DNA of 64,000 bases from VAZQ01 sp963841105 (lineage in GTDB: Bacteria > Pseudomonadota > Alphaproteobacteria > Rhizobiales > Xanthobacteraceae): assembly GCA_963841105.1 (NCBI GenBank), contig CAWJCB010000028.1:62001-126000 (forward strand), in the 5' to 3' direction. Under the pieces are notes generated by a model, which ran no database searches, had not been told where the DNA came from, and saw nothing but the letters and a program-made list of their open reading frames with translations. The position numbers and the translations under genes were made by a program. How positions within the stretch are numbered: the first letter of the stretch is position 1; every line of letters starts with the position of its first letter. Shown here piece after piece: positions 16,635 to 24,802 of this stretch.

Positions 16635-18173
16635 GTGAACGTGTCCAGCCCGGCAACCGCAAACATGCGCCGCACCATGGTGACGATCTGCGCCATGACC
16701 GCGACTATCATGCAGGCGCTGGACACAACCATCGCAAACGTGGCTCTGCCTTACATGCAGGGGAGCCTCTCGGCGTCTCTCGACCAGATAAATTGGGTAC
16801 TCACCTCCTATATTGTTGCTGCCGCGATCATGACCGCGCCGATCGGCTGGGTGGCCGAACGGTTCGGGCGCAAGCGCCTGTTCATCATTTGCGCGGCCGG
16901 TTTTACCGGCGCGTCAATCCTCTGCGGTCTCGCGGCCAATATCGCGCAGATGGTCGGTTTCCGCCTCCTCCAAGGAGCATTCGGCGCGGCGCTCGTGCCG
17001 CTTTCGCAGTCCGTCATGCTCGATTCCTATTCGGCCGAGCAGCGCGGCTCGGCCATGGCGATCTGGGGCATCGGGGTGATGCTCGGCCCGATCATGGGAC
17101 CCACGCTTGGCGCCTGGCTCACCGATAATTACAGCTGGCACTGGGTGTTCTTCATCAACCTCCCGGTCGGAATTTTCACGGTGATCGGTCTGATGGTGTT
17201 CATGCAAGAGAGCAGAAAAGGCTCCGACCGGCGGTTCGACTGGTTCGGCTTTCTCGCGCTCGCGATCGGGATCGGCGCCTTGCAGCTGATGCTAGACCGC
17301 GGCGAGCAGGTCGGCTGGTTCGAATCCTCGGAGGTTATCGCCGAAGCCATCGTGGCGGTCATGGGATTCTATTTCTTTCTTGCGCATTCGCTGACCACGG
17401 CAGCGCCGTTCGTGCGCTTCGACTTGTTCAAGGACCGCAACTTCGTCGCGGGCTGCCTTTTCATGGTGGTGATCGGGATCGTGCTGTTCGGCACCATGGC
17501 GCTGGTGACACCGTTCATGCAAAACGTAATCGGCTATCCGATCCTGACCGCAGGAATCCTGCTGGCTGCCAGAGGCGTCGGCACGTTGATCGCGATGATC
17601 ATCGTGGGGCAGCTCCTGAAGGTGATCGAGGCCAGGTATCTCGTGCTCTGCGGGCTCGCTCTCGCCGCCTTCACGCTGCATCTGATGGTCGATTTCACCG
17701 ACCAGACGTCCTCGCGCAGCATCGTGATCGCAAGCATCATTCAGGGGTTCGGACTTGGTCTCGTCTTTGTGCCTTTGAGCACAGTGGCATTCACCACGCT
17801 GCCCGATCGCCTGCGCACTGAAGGCACCGCGATGCTCACCCTCGTGCGCAACATCGGCAGCTCCATCGGCATTTCCATGGTGATTGCGCAACTCACCAAC
17901 ACGACGATCCGCATGCACGCGCATCTTGCGGAGTTCATCACGCCGTTCAACGACGCCTTGCAAATGCAAAACGTGTTGAGCACGACAACGGACACCGGCC
18001 GCGCGATGGCGGAGCAGCTCATCACGCAGCAGGCATCGATCATCGCCTATGCGAACGACTTCAAGCTCCTGATGTATCTCACAATGGCCACCGTGCCGCT
18101 GGTGTTTTTCATCGGCTCCTCACCCGTTGCGCGCCCAGGCGCAAGCGCCCCGAGCGCCCACGCCTTGGACTGA
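16635..18173 (+). CDS. DHA2-family MFS drug efflux transporter (EmrB-like)
   Basis: About 512 residues from GTG 16635, seven bases after the adaptor gene; ATG 16665 is the nearest methionine alternative. The protein has about 14 membrane helices with the family marks LDTTIANVALPYMQGSLSAS (motif D1-like), GWVAERFGRKRLFI (motif A) and GIGVMLGPIMGPTLGAWL (motif C). Motif C is typical of drug:proton antiporters. With the HlyD-type adaptor it would export hydrophobic compounds across both membranes. MarR upstream is the probable regulator. Confidence 0.88.
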   Translation: MNVSSPATANMRRTMVTICAMTATIMQALDTTIANVALPYMQGSLSASLDQINWVLTSYIVAAAIMTAPIGWVAERFGRKRLFIICAAGFTGASILCGLAANIAQMVGFRLLQGAFGAALVPLSQSVMLDSYSAEQRGSAMAIWGIGVMLGPIMGPTLGAWLTDNYSWHWVFFINLPVGIFTVIGLMVFMQESRKGSDRRFDWFGFLALAIGIGALQLMLDRGEQVGWFESSEVIAEAIVAVMGFYFFLAHSLTTAAPFVRFDLFKDRNFVAGCLFMVVIGIVLFGTMALVTPFMQNVIGYPILTAGILLAARGVGTLIAMIIVGQLLKVIEARYLVLCGLALAAFTLHLMVDFTDQTSSRSIVIASIIQGFGLGLVFVPLSTVAFTTLPDRLRTEGTAMLTLVRNIGSSIGISMVIAQLTNTTIRMHAHLAEFITPFNDALQMQNVLSTTTDTGRAMAEQLITQQASIIAYANDFKLLMYLTMATVPLVFFIGSSPVARPGASAPSAHALD

Positions 18174-18178
18174 CAGCC

Positions 18179-19096
18179 ATGCTTCCACTGCTGGCGCTGT
18201 TGGCCGGCGCGGTCGCGCTCGGCTCCTCGCCGATCCTGGTGCGGCTCAGCGAGCTCGAGCCGACGGCAACGGCTTTCTACAGGGTCGCTTTGGCAGCGCC
18301 CGCATTTCTGCTCGTCCCGTTCGCTTTCGGCAACTCACCCACGCTCTCCCGAAATTCCAAAGCAGGACGGATCGAGCTTTTGTGGCTTGTTGCTGCCGGC
18401 GGCTGCTTTGCATTGGACCTTTTCTGCCTGCACTGGTCGCTGCGCCGCACCAGCGTGGTCAACGCCACGCTGCTCTTGAACTTCGCGCCCATCTTTGTGT
18501 CGCTCGGCGCGTGGGTTGCGTTTCGAGAAGTCCCCGGCTCCAGAGCGGTGCTGAGCTATATCATCGCTATCTGTGGGGTGGCGTTGCTGCTTGGCGGCGT
18601 TGCGAGCTTCCAGCGGGACAAGCTGTTGGGCGATTTCCTCGGCCTGACCGCCGGCGCGGCTTACGGCGCCTATCTGCTGGTGGTCGGCCGGTTCCGACAC
18701 CAGATGCCTACCAGCCTGGTCATGGGCGTGACCACGCTGTCCTGCGCTTGCTTCCTTCTCCCGGCAACGTTTGCGATGGGCGAGAGTCTGGTTCCCACTA
18801 CCGCCTGGGCGTGGGCTACGCTCCTCGCTCTTGCCCTGATCACGCATGCCGGCGGCCAAGGTTTGCTCGTATTTGCGATGAAATATTTCGCCGCATTTAC
18901 GTCGTCGGTGACCTTGCTGCTGCAACCGGTCGTCGCGGCGTGCGGTGCCTGGATTCTATTCGGCGAGACGCTTGGCGCATGGCAGGTTTTTGGCGGCGCC
19001 GTTGTCCTGTTTGGGATCCTCCTCTGCCAAGATGCGACTACTCGCGGCGGTGCCAACACCCCAGGCAAACCCAAGAAATTCAACGTGCGCAATTGA
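18179..19096 (+). CDS. EamA/DMT-family transporter
   Basis: 305 residues from ATG 18179, six bases after emrB. Ten predicted membrane helices fall into two EamA repeats; the start of the second repeat is near FLGLTAGAAYGAYLLVVGRF. The glycine/alanine-rich ends (LLLQPVVAACGAWILFGETLGAWQVFGGAVVLFG) are characteristic of this superfamily of metabolite exporters. The substrate is unknown. It is the last gene of the MarR-headed operon; the following 270 bases up to the convergent permease contain no gene I can support. Confidence 0.83.
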   Translation: MLPLLALLAGAVALGSSPILVRLSELEPTATAFYRVALAAPAFLLVPFAFGNSPTLSRNSKAGRIELLWLVAAGGCFALDLFCLHWSLRRTSVVNATLLLNFAPIFVSLGAWVAFREVPGSRAVLSYIIAICGVALLLGGVASFQRDKLLGDFLGLTAGAAYGAYLLVVGRFRHQMPTSLVMGVTTLSCACFLLPATFAMGESLVPTTAWAWATLLALALITHAGGQGLLVFAMKYFAAFTSSVTLLLQPVVAACGAWILFGETLGAWQVFGGAVVLFGILLCQDATTRGGANTPGKPKKFNVRN

Positions 19097-19370
19097 TGAC
19101 GTCTCATTTGCCGTCTTACTCGGCTGGTCCTCGCGTGAAATGAATAACTTTGCGGATACACCAAAAGCGCCTTCCGGTGAAATCGACGCAGCTGCAGGGT
19201 GCGCAAAGGCGCGCAATTCCGCAGCCGCGCCTCAATGCGATTCATTTTTATGCGCGCCGTGCGCACGCGCTGACGCCCAAACAGGTGCTCGTTGTGCTCC
19301 GAACTGTGTTCGGCGCCTTTGCCCACCGCTACGCGATGCGCTTTAGAGATGAAGCCGCGAGCCTTTGCCG

Positions 19371-20162
19371 TCAGCCTCCAGCGGCGCCGGCCGCCTCCGA
19401 GGGCGGTTGCCAGTACACGGCGAGGCTTTCGGCCCCGGCAATCACCATGTAGAGGGCGAGCCCGCTGATGCTCAGCGCGGCGATGGCTGCCATCATCAGC
19501 GGCGTATCCAACAGCCCGCCGGCGAGCTTTATCAGATACCCGATGCCTTCCTGCGAGGCGACGAATTCCGACACGATCACCCCGATGATGGCAAGGGTGA
19601 TGGATATCTTCATGCCCCCGAAGATATAGGGCAGCGCATTCGGCATGCGTATTTTCCAGAACACCTGCCAGGGCGAGCCCATGAAGGCGCGCGCCATGCG
19701 GTGGATGTCCTCATCGATGGCGGCGAAGCCCATTGCCGCGTTGATCGTCATCGGGAAGAACGCCACCAGGAATGCAAGCAGCAGGCTCGACATCGTTCCC
19801 GTCCCGAACCAGACGATGAACAGGGGGGCAATGGAAATTTTCGGGATAACCTGCGAGACCACGATGACGGGATAGAAGCCCTCCCGCACGATGCTCGAGT
19901 AGGTGATGAGGACGGCAACCAAGACCCCGCCGGCTACCGACAGCGCAAATCCAAGAACGGTGAGGTAGAGCGACGGCCACAGATGCGTAAGCAGAAGATC
20001 GTGGCGCAGCACCATCACCTCGAATATCGCCGATGGCGGCGGGAGAATAATGCTGCGGATTCCAAGGACTCTAACGGCGATCTCCCAGCCCAGCAGCATG
20101 AGCGACGTGACCAGAAACGGCCATGCAGCTCGGCCGCTCAAAGTGCGCAGCTCAGCCCACAT
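19371..20162 (-). CDS. ABC transporter permease, NitT/TauT (SsuC-like) family
   Basis: 263 residues. I place the start at ATG 20162 (MWAELRTL), where it overlaps the ATPase stop by 11 bases, and not at the farther upstream ATG of the same frame. Six membrane helices, with LPPPSAIFEVM near the N terminus, the coupling loop MARAFMGSPWQVFWKIRMPNALP and a terminal ISITLAIIGVIVSEFVASQEGIGY-type pattern. Typical for sulfonate, nitrate or pyrimidine-precursor importers. It pairs with the ATPase at 20152; no binding-protein gene lies next to them. Confidence 0.85.
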   Translation of the reverse strand: MWAELRTLSGRAAWPFLVTSLMLLGWEIAVRVLGIRSIILPPPSAIFEVMVLRHDLLLTHLWPSLYLTVLGFALSVAGGVLVAVLITYSSIVREGFYPVIVVSQVIPKISIAPLFIVWFGTGTMSSLLLAFLVAFFPMTINAAMGFAAIDEDIHRMARAFMGSPWQVFWKIRMPNALPYIFGGMKISITLAIIGVIVSEFVASQEGIGYLIKLAGGLLDTPLMMAAIAALSISGLALYMVIAGAESLAVYWQPPSEAAGAAGG

Positions 20163-21000
20163 GACTCGCCTCGATGGCTTTGCGCAGATGACGAACCAGG
20201 CGATTGAAGGCCTCATCCTCGGTCATCGCGATATGCCGTGGCCGGGGAAGATCGATGCTGACATCATCGACAATCATGGCGGGCCGCCGTCCCATGACCA
20301 GGACACGGTCCGAGAGGAAGGCTGCTTCTCGGATGCTGTGAGTGACGAATATCACGGTCTTCCGATTGGCCTGCCAGATGCGCAGCAGCTCGACACCCAT
20401 TTCGTCACGCGTAATTGCGTCAAGCGCGCTGAACGGCTCGTCCATGAGGAGGATGGCGGGATTGTGCACCAGCGCCCGACAGATCGCCACGCGCTGGCGC
20501 ATTCCGCCGGAGAGCTGGCGCGGCAGCATGGTGGCATACTCCTCGATCTTCGCCATGCGCAGCAGCTCTATGGCGCGTGGGAGGTATTGCGCGCGCGGCA
20601 GTCGCAAGAGCTCGATCGGAAACAGCACATTGTGCAAGACTGTTCGCCAGGGGAGAAGAACGGGCGACTGGAACACGACGCCGACTTCGCGGCGGGGCCC
20701 GGACACAACCGCGTCCTTGACGCGAACCTCGCCCGCACTTGGAGCAGTTACTCCCGCGATCATCATGAGCAAGGTGCTCTTGCCGCAACCGCTTGGCCCC
20801 AGGACGCTGAGAAACTCACCTTCGTGGACGTCGAACGATACGTCTCGGATCGCTTCCAGATCGCCATAGCTCTTCTTGAGAGAGGCGATGCGCACAGCGA
20901 GAGAAGACGCCACAGCGCCTCCTGCACTCTGGTGCGAGGCCACCGGCGACCGCATGGCGTGATTTCCCCCCAACGTTGTTTCGGCAGCAATGCGCATCAC
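20152..21000 (-). CDS. ABC transporter ATPase, NitT/TauT (SsuB-like) family
   Basis: 282 residues from ATG 21000; a start at ATG 20955 is possible because the first 30 residues are not family-like. Walker A GPSGCGKST, Q-loop VVFQSPVLLPW, signature LSGGMRQRVAI, Walker B ILLMDEPF and switch VTHSIREA are all intact. The gene is divergent from the molybdenum hydroxylase gene at 21106, with only 105 bases between, so the two may share a control region. A substrate of the hydroxylase cluster is therefore a candidate ligand. Confidence 0.87.
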   Translation of the reverse strand: MMRIAAETTLGGNHAMRSPVASHQSAGGAVASSLAVRIASLKKSYGDLEAIRDVSFDVHEGEFLSVLGPSGCGKSTLLMMIAGVTAPSAGEVRVKDAVVSGPRREVGVVFQSPVLLPWRTVLHNVLFPIELLRLPRAQYLPRAIELLRMAKIEEYATMLPRQLSGGMRQRVAICRALVHNPAILLMDEPFSALDAITRDEMGVELLRIWQANRKTVIFVTHSIREAAFLSDRVLVMGRRPAMIVDDVSIDLPRPRHIAMTEDEAFNRLVRHLRKAIEASHVG

Positions 21001-21105
21001 GCGATCCGAGCAGGATGAGCGCCTTGCTGGCAGGCCGGCAGACCTTCACACCTTGCTGATATCATAATAGAGCTTGCGAATGTCACGTCGGAACCAGCTT
21101 CCGCT

Positions 21106-23468
21106 ATGAGAACAAAGGATTTCCGCGTCAAGCCAGGCACGGCCACGCCGCAAGGCGTCGGCGCGCGCGTCCTGCGAAAGGAGGACGACCGCCTCATTCG
21201 CGGCCGCGGCCAGTTCGTTGCCGACATAAGCCTTCCCAGAATGCAAGACGTCGCTTTCGTCCGCAGCCCGATTGCGCATGGGCGTATTCGCGGCATTCAC
21301 GTGCCTGTCGAGCATCGTGGGGTAACATTCACCGCTGCCGAGCTCGCCAGCGTAAGGCCAATCCGCGCCGTGTCCGGACTGCGCGGCTTCAAGGTTTCCG
21401 AGCAACCGCCGCTTGCCTCCGACAAGGTGCGCCATGTCGGTGAGCTCATTGCGATGTGCATGGCGCCAACGCGGGCGCAGGCGGAAGATTTGGCGCAGTC
21501 GGTCTCACTTGACGTAGAGGAATTGCCGGCCGTTTGGGACATGCTGGAAGCCCGCAAGCAAAATAGCGCCTTGGTCCACGAGCACTGGCCGGACAACGTT
21601 TTTCTCGAAACCTTCATCGATGTTAATATCGGCAAGGCCCTGGATGCCCCGGTCAATATCTCGCGCGAGATCCGCACCGCACGTCAATGCATGGCTCCAA
21701 TGGAGGGGCGCGGCGTCGTCGCGTTCTGGGACAGTCGGCTCGAGCAGTTGACCCTCTATTCCGCCTGTCAGATGCCCCACATCGTGCGCACCGGATTGTC
21801 CGAGTGCCTGCGCCTCGACGAAGGGCAGGTGCGCATCATCGCCCCTGATGTTGGCGGGGGGTTCGGCTACAAGGGCATTCTGTTGTCCGAGGAGATATGC
21901 CTGGGATGGCTGGCCATGCATTGTGGCCACCCCGTGCGTTGGATCGAGGATCGTCGCGAGCATCTGACAGGCAGCGCCAACTGCCGGGAGCACCACTATC
22001 GCATCACGGCTTATGCCGAGCGCGACGGGCGCCTGCGCGGCATCGACTGCGAAGCGGTGGTGGATTCCGGCGCTTATTCCGCGTACCCGTTCTCTGCGTG
22101 CCTTGAAGCTGCACAGGTCGCGAGCATTCTGCCCGGTCCTTATGACTTCCCCGCGTATCGCTGCCGCACATTCTCGGTTGCCACCAACAAATGTCCGATC
22201 CTGCCGTATCGCGGCGTGGCGCGAACCGGCGTTTGTTTCGCGCTCGAGCTCGTCCTCGACGCGCTCGCCCGCGAGCTCGGCATTGAGCCGCACGAGCTGC
22301 GAAAAAGAATCTCGTTCCGCCGCAAGCAATGCCGTTCGACAACATCACCAGCAAGCACTTCGACAGTGGCGACTACCCGGAATCGCTGCGTCGCGCGGGG
22401 AACGCAATCGGGATTCCGTCTATTCGGCAACGGCAGCAACGGCGCGAGCCAGACGGCCGCCTCGTCGGAGTTGGGCTTGCCACCTATTGCGAGCAGGCGG
22501 CGCATGGTACCTCGGTCTATCACGGATGGGGCATCCCAATGGTGCCCGGACATGAGCAGGCGACCGCTCGGATAACCCCCGACGGCGGGCTGGAATTGCG
22601 CGTCGGCGTCCACTCGCATGGGCAAGGGTTGGAGACGACGCTGGCGCAGGTCGCGCATGAAATCCTCGGCGTCGATATCGACAAGATCAAGATCGTGCTG
22701 GGCGACACTGCGCTAACGCCGTACTCGACAGGCACCTGGGGATCGCGCTGCATGGTCATGGCGGGGGGCGCCGTCGCGAGCGCGTGCAAGGAGATCGCCG
22801 CGCGCGCGGCCAAGATCGGAGCGCGGCTCTTGCAAACCGATCCGACGAATGTTCGCATTCATGGCGCCAACGCCGTCGGCCCAGGCGGAGCGGTCAGTCT
22901 CGCCGAGATTGCGCGGGCGTGGTACCTGCGGCCGCAGGACCTTCCGGCCGATGTCGACCCCGGCGGCCTCGAGGTCACGACGGGATACAAACCGGCGCGC
23001 GATACCGGCACTTTCAGCTATGCCACCCACGCCGCCCTCGTCGCGGTGGATCCCGAGACAGGACACGTGGAGATTGTCGATTACGTCATTGTGGAAGACG
23101 GCGGCAAGCTGGTGAATCCCATGGTCGTCGACGGGCAGATTTATGGCGGCTTCGCCCAGGGCGTGGGCACGGCCCTCTTCGAGGAGATGCCATTCGACCA
23201 TCGTGGGCAACCCCTCGCCTCCACCTTTGCCGACTACCTCTTGCCTGGATCAACGGAAGTGCCCGCGCCGATCCTCGACCACATGGAGACGCTTGCGCCC
23301 TACACCGAATTCGGCGTGAAGGGGATCGGCGAAGGCGGCGCCATCGCGCCGCCCGCGGCAATCGCGAACGCGATCAACGATGCCCTGCGTCCGCTGGGCG
23401 CCGAGCTTCTGGTTTCGCCGATCACGCCCGCGCGTATTCTGCAGGCCATAGGGAGAAAGCCGCATTGA
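21106..23468 (+). pseudogene. Xanthine dehydrogenase-family molybdopterin-binding large subunit, frameshifted
   Basis: The frame from ATG 21106 has the N-terminal ald_Xan_dh domain (VLRKEDDRLIRGRGQFVADI) and molybdenum-cofactor motifs (VGGGFGYKG near residue 249). At AAAAA 22302-22306 one base seems missing; adding it gives NLVPPQAMPFDNITSKHFDSGDYPES and then the rest, including FGVKGIGEGGAIAPPAAIANA with the active-site Glu, to 23468. Total about 787 residues, normal for the family. The AYRCSFR loop of CO dehydrogenase is absent (PYRGVARTG instead), so it hydroxylates some other, probably heterocyclic, substrate. The usual FeS and FAD subunit genes are not adjacent. Confidence 0.82.
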
Positions 23469-23527
23469 CGCCGTTACAATCGCCTCTTACCAAGTGAAGC
23501 CTCCCGCCAACACCTGAAGGGCTCGGA

Positions 23528-24802
23528 ATGAGCGCGGACCTGCGAAGCAAAGTTCTGGAATTTGTTGATCAGCATCGTGACCCGTCCGTGAGCTTTCTCC
23601 GGCAGATGATCTCGATTCCCAGCGTCACCGGAGATGAGGCGAAGATCCAGAGGTTTCTTGCAGACTATTTGGCGAAGCTGGGGCTTGCCGTTGATATGTG
23701 GGAGACGGATTGGGAAGCGTTGAAGAAGCATCCCGGCTATCGGCCCGTGGACAGAGGATATGAAGGGCGCCCCAATATTGTGGCGACGTTGAAGGGCTCG
23801 GGCGGCGGCCGCTCTTTGCTGTTGAACGGGCATACCGACGTCATCCCGGTCGGCGGGGGAGAAGGCTGGAGCGATGATCCGTGGTCGGCCACGATCAAGA
23901 ACGGACGCATCTATGGACGCGGTTCAGCCGACATGAAGAGCGGCGTCGCCAGCCATATCATGGCGGTGGAGTGCCTGTTAGCGGCGGGCGCAAGACCGAA
24001 GGGCGATGTCCACATCAACATCGTCGTCGACGAGGAAGTCAGCGGGCACGGGACACTCGATACGGTCGTCCGCGGATACAAGGCGGATGCCGGCATTTCC
24101 GGCGAGACCAGCGGACTTGCCGTGCAGCCTGCCTGCATCGGCCGCATCTGGTTCGAGATCGAGATTCACGGCAAGCCTGCCGGCATTCAAAAGCGTTATG
24201 AGGGCATCAGCGGCATCGATCTCGGCAACAAGATCGTCAAAGCGGTGGCCAATCTCGAAGCAAAGCGCGTCGCCTCGGTGACGCACCCGCTGTATCCCAA
24301 TGCCCTTGACACCCTCCCCTGCATCGTCGGCAGCTTCTCTGCCGGCAATTATCCCAGCGCCTTCCCAGCCAACTGTCTGCTCAAGGGCAGCATCGGCACC
24401 GTGCCCGGAGAGGACCACGAAGGCGTCAAGCAAAGCCTGGTGCAACAGATTGCGCGTGCGGCAGCCGAAGACCCCTGGATGAAGCTGCATCCCCCGAAAG
24501 TGCGCTTCGTCGGATATGACGCGCAAGCGTCCGAAATCCCGCGCAACCATCCCATCGTCGATACCGTCTGCAGGAACTACACAGAGATCACAGGGAAAGA
24601 GCCCGAGATCAGCGGCCGTCAGGGCGCGGCCGATACGCGGTTTCTCAATTTGTATGCGAACACCCCAACCGTCATCTTTGGCCCCGGCTCGACTGCGGTC
24701 ATGCACGCAGACGACGAGTATGTCTCCATTGACGACTACATGACCGCCATCAAGGTCATGGCGCTGAGCATCTGCGACTGGTGTGGCGTTGATGCTCGAT
24801 GA
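23528..24802 (+). CDS. M20-family metallopeptidase/deacylase (ArgE/DapE-like)
   Basis: 424 residues from ATG 23528. Dinuclear-metal residues are all visible: H102 and the paired D104 in NGHTDVIP, D135 in GRGSADMKSG, E169-E170 in VVDEEVSGHG, and a late histidine in AVMHADDEYV. The dimerisation (lid) domain lies around residues 190-310. Members hydrolyse N-acyl amino acids, carbamoyl compounds or dipeptides. It starts 59 bases after the molybdenum hydroxylase and its end overlaps fbiC by 11 bases, so it belongs to the same transcript. The substrate is not predictable, but an amide or carbamate in a catabolic pathway fits the context. Confidence 0.85.
   Translation: MSADLRSKVLEFVDQHRDPSVSFLRQMISIPSVTGDEAKIQRFLADYLAKLGLAVDMWETDWEALKKHPGYRPVDRGYEGRPNIVATLKGSGGGRSLLLNGHTDVIPVGGGEGWSDDPWSATIKNGRIYGRGSADMKSGVASHIMAVECLLAAGARPKGDVHINIVVDEEVSGHGTLDTVVRGYKADAGISGETSGLAVQPACIGRIWFEIEIHGKPAGIQKRYEGISGIDLGNKIVKAVANLEAKRVASVTHPLYPNALDTLPCIVGSFSAGNYPSAFPANCLLKGSIGTVPGEDHEGVKQSLVQQIARAAAEDPWMKLHPPKVRFVGYDAQASEIPRNHPIVDTVCRNYTEITGKEPEISGRQGAADTRFLNLYANTPTVIFGPGSTAVMHADDEYVSIDDYMTAIKVMALSICDWCGVDAR

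Noticed and set aside
17301..17330. GGTTCGAATCC, resembling the T-arm of a tRNA
   Set aside because: It lies inside the emrB coding frame and no acceptor, D or anticodon stems can be drawn around it.
21106..23468. Aerobic CO dehydrogenase large subunit (coxL)
   Set aside because: The AYRCSFR active-site loop of form I CoxL is absent and cox neighbours are missing.
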